Source: Congeria kusceri (taxonomy: Eukaryota > Mollusca > Bivalvia > Myida > Dreissenidae). Taken from it: 64,000 nucleotides of DNA. This document shows positions 33,025 through 44,650 of this stretch, one piece after another. The notes under the pieces are model-generated. The model had not been told where the DNA came from, ran no database searches, and saw only the letters and a program-made list of their open reading frames with translations. Positions within the stretch are counted from its first letter, which is position 1. The number at the start of each line of letters is the position of its first letter. The translations under genes were made by a program, and so were the position numbers. The stretch is taken from positions 38,704,426 through 38,768,425 of the forward strand of contig CM051036.1 of assembly GCA_027627225.1 (NCBI GenBank). The letters are read 5' to 3'.

Positions 33025-33177
33025 TGTAGTGTTGTATTAGTGTTGTGTAACCTGTGTGCGATTCAGACAGTTTAATAATATTACAGTATGGCCATCTACT
33101 AAACCAAAAACGTGTTTGTCATTTCTTTGCTTGAGTATTCGACCGTGATCTAGTGCTGTACGAGCTACAACACAATA
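33025..33177 (+). repeat. 3' LTR (153 bp)
   Basis: Matches the 5' LTR except for two G-to-A differences. CCTTT follows directly, repeating the five bases before the 5' LTR. Confidence 0.9.
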
Positions 33178-33182
33178 CCTTT

Positions 33183-33763
33183 ATTGCTAGAGGAGTTGTT
33201 TATGACACGTTACTGTATGAGCGTATATTGAAGCCATATACAACTTCCTAATTGACATGCATGGTCCAGCAAATACTGGAAACATTTAATGATAGTGGGT
33301 GTTATGTATCTATCAATGTTTTCCCCTAGGTGGTTGAGCGGCGGGCAAATACGGGACTTTAGACTGAAAGCGATTTCCGACAGGCGGAAATTTGACATTC
33401 CAAATAATTCCGGGTCTCGAGGTAATAGACTTTGGTCGGATTTTAGATCCTGGTAATACAGGTCCCCCGGCTATTTGATAGACATATAGCATCTCCCACT
33501 GAGGGGATTTAGACAAATATGCTTGACTCTTGGGTGGGGAATTAGACCCCCCCAAAAAACATTTGTCAAATTCCCTTGGGTCACCCCCCCCATCACCTCC
33601 CCCCCCCCCAATAAGTATCTGCCTGAAAACATAGAGCACAATTAAGTCCTTTTCTGAAAGTGTCCGAAAACATAGAGACACAAAAAGTTATTATTTTGTA
33701 AAAACATAAAACATAGTGTCCAAAACCATAAAATAAATACTTTATATATTTTTTTTATTTCAG
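33183..33763. other. Intron 1 sequence right of the retrotransposon
   Basis: Contains a C-rich tract near 33546-33611. A pyrimidine-rich acceptor ending in TTTCAG (33763) closes the interval. No gene seen. Confidence 0.4.
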
Positions 33764-34784
33764 GTTCCCGTAAATGTTCAAGCCAGCTCAGCTTCATCAA
33801 GAATCCATCAACTTGTTGAAAGAAATCATCTGTTTGGTAGGAACTCGACCCCAAAAAGACCTAAATCAAATAGATTCACCGGATGGACCGCACAGTTTGT
33901 TTGTTTAAGCAGTACTGGCTCGACATGTGTTCCATCCCCTTCAGAAAAAGAAATATTGAAAAATGCTGGCTTGGGCTTAAAAAAAATAAAATTAGAAACA
34001 ATGATGATGAACGCGAGGTTCTTGACAAAATCATGTCAAATGTAGGATTTCCACAACTCACCAATGCTGGTGGAGCAGAGCTGTTACGAACAAGTCAGAA
34101 CCATAGGACATTGAAACTCATTGGTTGCAGATGGAATTCTGCAGAACTAAAATGCAATGTTGGACCGCAAGCGAAGATTTACGTGAGACCCTTGCAACAT
34201 TCACTGTCAACACGGTCTCTTCATGAGGACTCACCAAATGTGGAATTGAGCTCTCGTCAATGCACGCGGTGTAAACGCCATTTTCCAATGAGGTCTATGA
34301 GAGATCATTTAGAAAAATGCTCTGTAACTGTTGTAGACGGACTACCAGATTTAATAGATGTTTTAGGCGATAGGGAAGCAAACTTGTTTCCATCATTTGT
34401 ATCAAATGAAGTTTTAATTGAAATGGAAGCTGGGAATGGAAGTGAAAGTTCATCTGTGCCGGTGACAGAAGACACTGAACATAGTTTAACATTGTCTGTA
34501 ACTGCAACAAAAGAAATGAGTGTGGCTCAGGTTGTTGAAAAAACTGTTCAATATTGTCATGAATGTGCAGTTCAAAATCCTGTGGAAATTCTAAAGAAAT
34601 TTCAGCAAAATATGGTAACAGGGAGATGGATCTCTGGAAATTGAGAATACAGCAGAATGCACTGAAGGAGAAACAAATTATGTTCTCATTGACCGAACAC
34701 ATGTGCTTGAAATTGCATTTGAAGAACTGTCAAGTAAGTGTCGCAGAGCTGCGAAATACTCTAGAAGTTCAGTTTTATGGTGAG
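33764..34784 (+). CDS. HECT gene exon: linker, zinc patch and start of HECT
   Basis: Acceptor TTTCAG and donor GAG|GTAAGT fit. It reads SRIHQLVERNHLFGR and NRFTGWTAQFVCLSS in frame 2. After a frame change in an A-rich run (33979-34005) it continues NDDEREVLDKIM, VGFPQL and QAKIYVRPLQ. A CTRC...H...C patch near 34262-34320 may bind zinc. The last ~160 bases pass through two further frames (GETNYVLIDR, then ELRNTLEVQFYGE), the second being the entry to HECT. Confidence 0.65.
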
Positions 34785-36424
34785 GTAAGTAAGGATTTCT
34801 TAAGATAGATGTACATTGTACTATTTAGTTACAAACAATTTTTCAAATCTGAAGCAGCAGAGCAACAGATAAGGCACGTAATTAACTAATTACCTAGTTC
34901 TGAAACACCATTTTATATACTCAATTAATTGAAAGTGACAAAACTCAATTTTAATATTCAATACTCAAAAAACACCAAACATTCTGCATAAATACAGGCC
35001 ATTTTCTACTGGACTCTCAGACCCGTTCCTTGAATGCCAAATATGCACATTTTCCCCAGATATCACCCCAAAATTCCCAACTGTAAAAAAATATGTATTA
35101 TTTTTTTGAAAAACAAGTGAAAATACGATTTTTCAAAGTTAGATACCAGTAAATCATTGTGTATGAAAACTCGCCTTTTGCATCTTACAGCACATTGAAT
35201 CATGTTATAAGGAACATTTGACACGTTTTATACATTACTGATGTCGAATGCATTAAAATAAGTCTAAATGAACTGGTAAATTGACTGTTTTATATGATTT
35301 AGGTACGAATTTTAGTTCACGCTCCCCATACAATCTGAGTAAAGAAAATGCAAGCCAGATGGCTTATCATGTGTCATACTCAAATGCGTTTTTGAAGCAT
35401 TTCTACTTAGCGGATCGATCTGAAATTTTGCATGTGTGCTACAAGTATGCTAATAATGATATAGACGAGTTTTTATCAAGATAGCAAAATTTTTGGTTTT
35501 CTTTAAAGTGCCTATTACTAAAGAGTTCCTTTTCTCTTCTGGTAAAAAAGCCATTTGGCAATCTCAGACATGTCTTTTAAGGTTATTTCTTATATCCCAC
35601 GTGTGTCTGGAACATTTGGTGCATTGTATTGGGGGCTAACTTGAAAAGTTAACTGTTGGGGTGTGTTTACTGTGGAATGTGGCTTTTGTTGAAATATGAC
35701 TGCCTGGACCCTGTTTTCTAAGGCTGTCTGCATTCAGGTGAGATGCATTTTCTTAGAAGTAACATGATATATCTTTTTTATTGCCATTTTTGGAAGAGGA
35801 CAGATTCATCTTTAAATTGATACCAGGCTTGCACAATCTGAAATAAAGGAAAGGCTAGAAAAATGCTGTCAAAGTTTGCCGTTTTATAATGGGACCCTAT
35901 GGGAATTAGAATTACTGGTATCTAACCTCAATACTTCACAGCCGAAAAATCAATTGTGATACATCGACTATCTCCGGAAGGCTCCGTAAGATAGATTTAT
36001 TTTTAGAATCGCCTATGTATCCAGAGTGCCGAATAATAAACATCAACTTTAAATTCGGATATCCTTTAATTTCATCGTTGACATTCTTTGCAATGGGAGA
36101 ACACTAAATAGCCTTGTAATAAAGAAACAGTATCTGTTTATGTAAATAGTAAAGATACAACAGTTATACTTCAATTATAATTTGTTCCATGACTAGGTAC
36201 TTGTTTGTTTCTAGGATTTATCTTCAGATTGTTATTCCCCATTACTTACAATGTGTTGCATACATAACCCATGCTTGTCTGTCCAAGTTCAAGGTCACAA
36301 TTGTAGGCCTTGTCATCCTTGCAATTTTGTACAAAGATTGCTCTGGACCGAAAAGGTGGCATACCTGATTTACAAAAGGCTATTGTTACAACATAATTAA
36401 ACGAGCAACAATTATTTTTCAACT
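34785..36424. other. HECT gene intron
   Basis: Non-coding. A 67-codon ORF at 35281-35484 has no recognised domain. No tandem array is obvious. Confidence 0.4.
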
Positions 36425-36554
36425 GCGCTGGATTATGGTGGTCCCAGAAAAGAATTTTTTAGAATTACTCTGCAAACCATTAAGGAAAAATACTTCGACC
36501 ATGGTTTGAGGGAGTTACTGTCAGATGACTACTACACTATTGGCATTGTGTTTG
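36425..36554 (+). CDS. HECT exon (N-lobe, DYGGPRKEFF)
   Basis: Encodes ALDYGGPRKEFF and KEKYFDHGLRELLSDDYYTI, typical of the N-lobe, and ends with donor G|GTAAGA. The expected AG acceptor is missing: the bases before GCG read 'tttttcaact'. Either the site is mutated or splicing uses another boundary. Confidence 0.7.
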
Positions 36555-36699
36555 GTAAGAAACAGTTATTGATTAAATAAGGTAACATTCTTATTTATTT
36601 AATTTAATATTCTCTTTTATATTGAAATGGAGTGGTAACTGTATTACTAGTAAAGTTGCCTAAACAATATCTTGTATTGTATTGTCTATAATGTGTTTT

Positions 36700-37390
36700 A
36701 GCTCACTTGAGCCGTTTGTGTTTGTTGAGATATTGGTATAGAGCCCGAGAACTGGCCTGCGTCATCCGTAATGCGTCCACAAATGGGGACGTAGACACGA
36801 TACAGACTTCACTTTTTATTCAATCTTGACCAAACTTGCCGAGTTTGTGTATGACCATAAAATCTCGGATAGGTTTTGATATTGGGCCAGATCGGACTAG
36901 GAACAACAGAGTTATTGCCCCTTTTTCATGAGAAAAACTGAACTTTGTTCAACCTACAGACGTCACTTTTTATCTTAACTTTACCAAGGCCCATAACTCT
37001 GATCTGCAATTTAGCAGAATTATGCCCCTTTTTGTACTTAGAAATTCAGGTTAAAGTTTGCATGCAACAACTCCATATCTCTATAACTACTACAGATATT
37101 GAATTGAAACTTCACACATGACTTTAGGGTCTTTATATAAGGTCACTCACTGACCAAGGCCCATAACTCTGACCTGCAATTAAGCAGAATTATGTCCCTT
37201 CTGTTCTTAGAAATTTCAGGTTAAAGTTTGCGTGTAACAAATGCATATCTCAATATCTGCTACAGATATTCAATTAAAACTTCACACATGTCCCTTGTTT
37301 TGAAGAATTATGCCCCTTGTTTTGTAGTGATAAAGGCCAATACCTCTGATAAAGCGGTTGAATAGTCGAGCGTGCTGTCTTGAGACAGCT
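36700..37390 (-). repeat. Dispersed tandem-unit repeat in HECT intron
   Basis: Units with 'ggcccataactctga', 'cctgcaattaagcagaatta' and 'tgcccctttttgt' repeat at ~180-bp spacing. The right end (37340-37390) is the inverted head of family P ('gaatagtcgagcgtgctgtc'). Confidence 0.65.
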
Positions 37391-37395
37391 CTTGT

Positions 37396-37800
37396 TGATA
37401 TCTGTTTGATGACATTCCAACAACTAATTGACATGATATCCATCCGATTAAATACTGATAGACAAAACGACATTCAGCCAATATTGCTTCCGATTACATC
37501 TGTCCGATAATAGCCATATGTAAGGGCGATATCATATTTGATATCTGTTTGATGACGGTCCGACAAATAATTGACACGATATCCATCCGATTGAATGCCA
37601 ATGGGCAAAACGACATCCAGCCGATATTGTTTTCGATTATATCTGTCTGATAATAGCCATATGTAAGGGCGATATCATATTTGCTTTCCGTTTGATGACG
37701 GTCCGACAAATAATTGACAAGTTATCCATCCGATTGAATGCCGATGGGCAAAATGACATCCAATCGATATTGTTTTCGATGTCCATCCGATATATCGGTT
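37396..37800 (+). repeat. ~145-bp tandem repeat, 2.7 copies
   Basis: 'ttgatatctgtttgatgac' with following 'gatatccatccgatt' and 'gcaatattgcttccgatta'-like phrases recurs at about 37396, 37541 and 37684. Confidence 0.8.
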
Positions 37801-37918
37801 TGATAACGGCTTGATGTTGTTGTGCTGACTGGGGACGTGACATTTTCCGTGCTATAGGCTATTACTGTGTCAATGTGCAGGGCATTCATCACTGACAGTG
37901 AATGTGTTGTTTTTTTAG

Positions 37919-38067
37919 CTCTCTCCATTCTACAGAATGGCAAGATTCCAACTTTCCTCAGCCCAGATCTGCTACAACAGTTGTGGAACGGTTCCGGTAC
38001 TAGCAGTACTGGTACCCCATGTATAACTCCACTCATAAAAGGTCTAGACACTCTTGGGGTATTTGAG
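37919..38067 (+). CDS. HECT exon (LSILQNGKIP)
   Basis: Bounded by TTTTTTAG and GAG|GTAAAT. It reads ALSILQNGKIPTFLSPDLLQQLW and ITPLIKGLDTLGVFE, which is N-lobe sequence following directly on the previous exon in phase. The first codon is completed by the last G of the preceding exon. Confidence 0.75.
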
Positions 38068-38377
38068 GTAAATAGTTTACACTTTTAACTTAGGGTCAAG
38101 AAATGTAAGCAATTGTACCGTAGTTGCATTGCTTGTTGGCCACAAAAATCCTTAATATGTATTTATATGACAGTTTACAATGACATACAGCTGAATTTTG
38201 TTATCTCAAACTTGCTGAAGTCAAAGTTCCGGATATGTCAAAGTGGACAATTCCGACTTTCTTTCTTCTTAGTTTATATAAAGTGATAAAGTGGGAATGT
38301 CTATCGATATGAAACCATCTTCAACAGAGCAGTATAGTGTGGAGTTCACAAGCATATTATGTAGCTTGCCTGAGTAA

Positions 38378-38690
38378 ATTATGCTAGATCAGTTGGTAAA
38401 GCGCTGGACTGTCAATCTGGGGATCGTGAGTTCGAACCCCAACCCGGCCACACAACTTGTGTGGGGATTGGTCATAAAATTATTTTTACAGCCATTCTCC
38501 CCTACCTCTGATTCAAGTAGGGCAGTTGTCAGTTACTGGCATAGGTATGTGTACTTAGTACTGGTAAACGGCTTAGATCGCCTAAGCTTGCCCAGGAAAA
38601 GTGTGAGTAGGTCAACAGAGTGCCGTGATATGACTGAAATACTGTTAAAACGGCGAAAAATCCAAACAAACAAAGTAAACCAACAAACTG
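38378..38690 (+). mobile_element. tRNA-derived SINE, copy 1
   Basis: The tRNA-like head has an A-box-like 'tagatcagttgg' and a B-box 'gagttcgaaccc'. The anticodon position reads GTC, pointing to a tRNA-Asp ancestor. The body ('ctacctctgattcaagtagg', 'cagttactggcataggtatg', 'agcttgcccaggaaaagtg') and the 'cggcgaaaaatccaaacaaa' tail match copy 2 at 42643. It lies in a HECT intron. Confidence 0.9.
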
Positions 38691-38715
38691 AGAAAATCAT
38701 ATCAATCCTTTACAG

Positions 38716-38877
38716 ATAATGACAAGACTACCTGTACTGAAGGTGTTGTTGGAAGACAAGCCAGAGCCATTGACAATTAAGAAACTGACCAACCTTCTGA
38801 AGACATCCTTCAGTGAATCGGGAGTGGTGGAAAGGCAGTTTATGCAAAGTTTATCAAGTATATAAGAGAAGTAGCAA
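38716..38877 (+). CDS. HECT exon (C-terminal N-lobe/hinge), frameshifted
   Basis: Bounded by TTTACAG and CAA|GTAAGT. It reads TRLPVLKVLLEDKPEPLTIKK and LLKTSFSESG, then changes frame near 38845 before AKFIKYIREVA. This is one of the clear lesions in the gene. Confidence 0.7.
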
Positions 38878-40639
38878 GTAAGTAAATAATGCATGCCTTT
38901 TTTCTGACCTATTTTGGAAAAAAAGTCCCTATCTGCAATTGGGACTTAGGTATTTTGCAGTGTGAAATATGTCAAATTGAGTAAATAAATATCTTATAAT
39001 GCCTCCCATTATTGGTTTGCTAATGTCGGTCAGTCTGGCTGTCAGTAGACCACTTTTGTGTCCGCTTTCTAAGTCCAATAGTTTTCATCCGATTTTAACC
39101 AAACTTCATGTACATGTTGATGGGCATAGAATCTCGGCCATGTTCGATAATCTGCCAATTCGCTCCATGAATTGTTAAGTTAGGGCCTTTGAATTATCTT
39201 ATATTGGCCTTTTTAGCCGTTCCTGCCCTCTGTGTCCAAACGTTTTCATCTGATCTTCACCAAACTTCATGAAAATGTTTGTGGGCATAATATCTCAACC
39301 AAGTTGGATTATCGGTCATTGCCTCAGTTATTATAGAGTTATGGTCTTTGAATTATCTAAAATTGGCTGCTTCAGGGGTTTCATCCGATCCAACCAAACT
39401 TCATGAACATCTGAGCATAATATCTTGATCAAGTTCGATTATTAACTAATCCCCCTAGGGACTGTGCAGTTAAGGCCCTTTATTTATGTAAAATTGGCCT
39501 TTTTAGCAGTTTCTGATCCCTATGTCCAACAGTTCTCGTCTGATCATCATCAAACTTGATATTTTAAAGATTGATTTTAACCTAGAGGGGGCATAACACC
39601 TCTTGTATTATAATAGATTTGACCTAATATATTGATTATGCTCCCCCACCCCTATCGAAGATGGCAGGGTAAATTGGTTTGCAAATGTCTGTCTGTCCGT
39701 CTGTCGGTCCCATTTTTCCTTATCCTCCATTTTTGTAAGCTTTCTTGAGCTTAAAGATACTGAACTCCAGATGGGCATAATAATCTGCGTTTTTTGTAGT
39801 TATGCCTAAAGGGTAAAAACATGCGTAGAAACCATCACTATTTGTATAAAACACGACCAAATACTGTCACAAACTGTATATTTCATTGAAAAATAGAAGT
39901 TGAGTTAGCTTGCACTTTCCTTGAACCCGGTATTCCCGATTTAAAAATACCGCGGTTTTCCCCAATACACGCACCTGATTCAAGTGTGCGCATGAGCGAC
40001 TCGACAAAACTTAACTGTCTTGTGATTATCCTAAATATAAACGGCACTATTTTTAATTACTCGATGAGTTATAGCGTCTGCACGATAAAAAGGACGAAAA
40101 CTATATACAATAATAGTTTTTTCAGGTAAATAAAAACATACATGTCTAAGTTTTTGTGTTCTATACTATTATGTATTGTAAGAAAATTGTGTGTTTGTGA
40201 CAATTTTCTATCGTTTTTAGGACTGGACCATCTGGAGTTCAGTCCCTTTAAAGTGCTCTGTGAAGCAGAATTGGTGTGTGATCATGCAATCTTTGATGTG
40301 TTTGATAATGGGCTTTAGGTAATCAAGAAAGTTCAAAATAAGACATCACCTTTATTTGGCAAAAAACATTCACAATTTAAGTTTGACAGTATGATATATA
40401 ATGAATATTAATACACTGAATACTAAAAAATTGCCAAACAGATTGCAAAAAAAGGTAAATGTTAAACTGATAATTATATAGTGAAGATGAGTGTTCAAAG
40501 CAAGCTTATTACCTGTAATATTTTGATCACACCACTCATGCCGGTAATACTCAATTTTGGCAAACTCCTTATACGTATCTATTGCTCTGTCCTGTGTCAT
40601 TGCTCTTTTGTTAAAAATATTCTGTCCTTACTCTTTCAG
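38878..40639 (+). repeat. HECT intron with diverged tandem repeat (39000-39560)
   Basis: 'tccaatagttttcatc', 'accaaacttcatg', 'gggcataatatctc' and 'aattggcctttttagc' phrases repeat about every 150-170 bases between 39010 and 39560. The rest of the intron is plain AT-rich sequence. Confidence 0.6.
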
Positions 40640-40899
40640 GTGGAAGACGTGTGGGAATAAATCTGCAGTCTATTCTGCAGTTTGGCACAGGAGCAGATGA
40701 AGAACCTGTATTGGGCTTCAAGTTGTCACCATCAATTCAATTTGTGGAATGCTCCTCATCTTTCATCCCAACAGCAAATACGTGCATAAATTGTTTGACA
40801 TTGCCTAGAGCCTCTGTGGGAGAATCTCTTCCTGCAGATGTGCAACTATTTGATAGATACGATTACGCATTTTTGAATACCTTCTACGGACTAAAATAA
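40640..40899 (+). CDS. Terminal HECT exon with catalytic cysteine
   Basis: Follows CTCTTTCAG. It reads ADEEPVLGFKLSPSIQFVE, then PTANTCINCLTLPRAS. The Cys of TCIN (codon 40783-40785) is the ubiquitin-accepting residue. The exon closes with YDYAFLNTFYGLK and a TAA at 40897-40899. It is undamaged and is the C-lobe half. Confidence 0.8.
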
Positions 40900-41325
40900 A
40901 CAAACTTTTCAGGGGAGCATATATACTCCGCTTTGTCCTTCCATCCAAATTTCTTGTCTGGGCTATTTCTCAGCAACTACTGGCTGAAATTCAATGAAAC
41001 TTTATGGGAAGCTTCATTACCAAGAGCATGTCAGGCCGGGCACAGGGGGCACATGCCCCCAAGCTGACCCCAAAGCTTATGTAATGTATATAATCTTAAA
41101 CATGAAATTTTAAAAGAAAAAAGAAGACAGTGGAAATATGTTTTGCCCCTAAACTACTTAAATATTATCGTTAATCCAAGACCAATGCCTAAGGCAAAAA
41201 TATCAAAGGGAGGGGGCACGAAGGGCATAAGCTTGAACTAGACACAACTCATATGCTTTGTTTTAACTTCTTAAACTTGTAATAACTTCGAAATGACGGG
41301 AAGGATTTAATATAACTTCATATTA
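40900..41325. other. Downstream of HECT, no gene seen
   Basis: Contains a GC-rich patch near 41030-41060 with alternating 'gggggc' and 'gccccc' words. Nothing coding. Confidence 0.4.
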
Positions 41326-42015
41326 TTATTCCCCATGACCAGACAATGTGTCGCGCACATGACCCACGCGTTTCCGTCCAAGGTCAAAAACTTGTATTTT
41401 GTATCCGCTCCATAACTTCTTAATGCATGGAAGGATTTTAACATTACTTCATATAATTATTCCCCATGGCCAGACAATGTGTCGCGTACATGACCCATGC
41501 TTGTCCTTCAAAGGTCAAGGTCACAAGTCAAGATCAAATGTCAAATACAGGTAAAATACTTGTATTTTGTTTCCACTCCATAACGTTGTAATGCATGGAA
41601 GGATTTTAACTTCAATATAACTTCAGATTATTATATCCCATGATCAGAAGATGTGTTACACATGACCCATGCTTGTCCATCAAAGGTCAAAGTAAAAAAT
41701 CAAATACTTATATTTCATTTCCGCTCCATAACTTCATAATAACTAGTAGGATTTTAATATAACTTCTAATAATTATTCTCATGACCAGATGATGGATCGC
41801 GTACGTGACCCATGCTTGTAGGTCAAAGGTCAGTGTCACAATTTAAGGTCAAAGGTTTATATTTGTATTGTGTTCCTCTCCGTAACTTCTAAATACCCGG
41901 AAGGATTTTAATATTACTTCAAATTGTTACTCCACATGACTAGACAATGTGTCACGCACATGTCTCATGCTTATCAGTCAAAGGTCAAGGTCACAATTCA
42001 AGGTCAAGGTCACAA
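41326..42015 (+). repeat. ~110-120-bp tandem array, about 6 copies
   Basis: The unit includes 'tattccccatgaccagacaa', 'tgtgtcgcgcacatgaccca', 'tccgctccataacttctta' and 'atggaaggattttaat'. Copies begin near 41330, 41455, 41640, 41775 and 41930, diverging toward the right. Confidence 0.85.
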
Positions 42016-42642
42016 TTCAAGGTCAAATATCTGTGCATCGTTTCCGCTGGTAATTTTCATTTTGCATTTCAAGCCCATTTTTCTTTATGCAGGTCATTTT
42101 GTAAGTCAATACATTAATCTGTGTCAAAGCTCTCCATCTGGTCAAAGCTCTACGTCTGTGCCAAAGCGGTATGTGGGGTTATTAGTCACCTTTATTGATA
42201 GCTCTAGTTGTTGCTGATTTTTTCTCCAGTATTTGTGCCTGTACAAAAGACTAAATTGAAACTATTTTAACTATTATTATAACAAATCTCTATATTGATT
42301 ACAACATTGTAACCATACCATGGATTAGTAACACCATAGTACCACGTTTGAAGACCTTGTATAGTTTACAAAAAATCCTAAATAAGTAACATTAGTAATA
42401 CATTTATATCTTAAATATTCATAACAGTTGCCATGATAATGCATTTTGTTTGTAGTTGCATTGCTTTTTTATGGCACATCTAGTTTGAATTATAATGTAA
42501 TTGTATTAATCTTTGTTCTGTTGTGCATACATGTGTGCAGCTATTATATATTTGATACTTGCTTGTTATTGTCATTCTGTGGACAAACCAAAGCAGTATC
42601 CATAAACAGCCAACTACATGTATCAGAATTAAAGTTGCCAGT

Positions 42643-42955
42643 CCCGGCTAGCTCAGTTGGTAGAGCGCTGGATTGTCAATTCATGGATTGTGAGTTCGAA
42701 CCCCTGCCCGGTCACAAAACTTGTGAGTGGATTGGTCATGAAATTATTTCTACGGCCATTCTCCCCCTACCTCTGATTCAAGTAGGGCAGTTGTCAGTTA
42801 CTGGCATAAGTATGTGCACTTAGTACTGGTAAACCACTTAGATTGGCTAAGCTTGCCCAGGAAAAGTGTGAGTAGGTTAACTGACCGCTGTGATATGACT
42901 GAAATAGTGTTAAAAACGGCGAAAAATCCAAACAAACAAAAAAACAAACAGAATT
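42643..42955 (+). mobile_element. tRNA-derived SINE, copy 2
   Basis: Head 'ggctagctcagttggtagag' and B-box 'gagttcgaacccctgcccgg', with the same Asp-type anticodon position and same body and tail as the copy at 38378. The better-kept tRNA head makes it the more complete copy. Confidence 0.92.
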
Positions 42956-43059
42956 AAAGTTAGTACTTTAATTTAAGCAATTTCTTAGTTTTTGCAAACT
43001 ATCATAGAAGTATCTTAGAAATAATATAAGAATATGGTTTTCGTCTTAAAATGTTAGGC

Positions 43060-44650
43060 AGCTTTGCACCAGTCTTAAAGACGTTCGCAACAACAAGAAA
43101 ATAATTGGGTTCATTTCTCCTTTTGCTTTATTTTTCTTCATTGTATATAGGTAACCATATACTAATTTCAATCAATAAATATAAATCTTTGTAAGTCATT
43201 AAGTTCCAGTCAATGGTTAAAAGTTCATAAAGCATATTAATAATCAAAACCACACGTATACAATGTATTGCCAAACAAATCAGTTCAGAAAAGATCCATT
43301 AAATATCTCCATTCTATTTTGGCAATTGACATGTTGTTTACGTTAACACGAAACATGAAAAAGGCTACACAGATACCCTATTTAAAGTCCAATATTTCCT
43401 AAACAAATTCAGTGACCCATTATTTTTATTAATTTTCTGTTGTACATTGGTGCATGTATGTGCAAAAATTTAAGAAAATCTGTAGTTTGGAACAAAATAT
43501 ATTGATGCATAATAAATAACGTTTCAGAAGGTATTATTAGTACCCAGTTGACCTACTTAAATGTCCAGTCAAATTCAATATTTTAACAGTAAATGTAAGG
43601 TAAAGCGTTTTTTATTATCAAAATACGCTTGTATATTGCAAAACAAGACATGTGAAAAGATACCAGTAGAAAAAACCATAACCTTGTTTGAAAACAGCAC
43701 TCCTATATACTTATAACATTGATAAAAATTCCAATCTGAAAAAAGTGGCTTCGATAAGTACCGCATTCGAAACCCAATATTACTGGAAAAAAACAACAGA
43801 AAAAGGCCGGTGAACCCAATCTTTTAACACTGTTTTAGATTCAGTATACAATGACACATGTATATGGATTTTTTTACAAAATCTGTCGCTTAGAACAAAA
43901 GGTATTTGTATATTTGATTATTTTTGGATGTTTTAAAAGGCATATTAAATGCGTAATTTACATCTCTTAAGTGTCTATTTAAGGTCATATTTTTTTTAAT
44001 GGGATCTATAGATAAAGCGCTTGTATCTTTAAACTGCACTTGTATATTGCCAAACGAAACATTAAAAAAGATGCATTTACAAATCTCCGTCTTTGTTTGA
44101 ATACGAACACTTTATATAAGGCGTAAAAAAAAGTTTTTTTCAGGTAACCCGACCTACCCTAAAAAAATGACCCGACCCTAGAACATTTTATTGGGTTTGT
44201 CAGATTGATTTTTGTTTTATTTACCTTTTTCAATAATTAAATGTGTTTTGGATAAATAAGTGTTTTGTTTTGATAGTATCCACTTATAAACAATGTTTCA
44301 GGATATTACTGATATGTTTTGAATATTTATTCAGTTTAGAATCTTCAAGTTGTCCATTTACCCAAAAAATAATTTAAAAAATCTCGACCTACCTACCCTT
44401 ATTTTTGGGGGCATATTACCGGAAACAAACATTTTTTTTATGCCTAATTGAGCATTTGTAGTCACACAAACTGAAAAAAGGGCTTTGACAGGTACCGTAT
44501 TTAAAACCCAAAATTCCGGAACAAGGCTGGTGACCCGTATTTTTTAAGACTGTTTTAGTTTGAAGATACGTTTGACACGTTTGTGCAAATTTTTAAGAAA
44601 ATCTGACGTTGGAAAAAAATTTTTGCAAACGTCTTTAAAGTTTAGAATTT
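43060..44650 (+). repeat. Degenerate ~410-bp tandem repeat, 3-4 copies
   Basis: Shared phrases recur: 'gtatattgccaaacgaaac' (near 43271, 43632 and 44043), 'aagaaaatctgtagtttgga' (43471, 43872, 44592) and 'actgttttagattcag' (43829, 44550). Copies are strongly diverged. Confidence 0.5.

Larger units (their letters stand above)
28229..33177 (+). mobile_element. Steamer-like Ty3/gypsy LTR retrotransposon, apparently full length
   Basis: The element is 4949 bp, with 153-bp LTRs differing at two positions, a 5-bp target duplication CCTTT (28224-28228 and 33178-33182), a primer-binding site, a polypurine tract and one uninterrupted Gag-Pol frame of 1384 codons. The size, short LTRs and single fused ORF match the Steamer type known from clams. 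The family assignment is from layout and motif order, not a search. The two-base LTR divergence and open frame mean a recent insertion. It lies between the SAM exon and the HECT exons in sense orientation. Confidence 0.9.
33764..40899 (+). pseudogene. G2E3-like HECT ubiquitin-ligase gene remnant
   Basis: HECT ligases pass ubiquitin through a cysteine thioester to substrates. Exons are 33764-34784, 36425-36554, 37919-38067, 38716-38877 and 40640-40899. Together they cover a linker with a small zinc-binding-like patch and then most of a HECT domain, ending in the conserved TCIN cysteine loop. The SAM exon at 26871 probably starts the gene. Damage includes frame changes near 33990, 34625, 34735 and 38845, and no AG before the exon at 36425. 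Conserved reading across most exons means decay is recent, or some breaks are assembly errors. The order and phase match the large 'G2/M phase-specific E3 ligase-like' family of bivalves and fish. Confidence 0.75.

Noticed and set aside
38378..38450. Functional tRNA-Asp gene
   Set aside because: The head is degenerate and followed by the SINE body shared with 42643-42955.
42446..42823. 125-codon ORF as a membrane protein
   Set aside because: Its second half is read through the tRNA-derived SINE, and the hydrophobic first half is AT-rich chance sequence.
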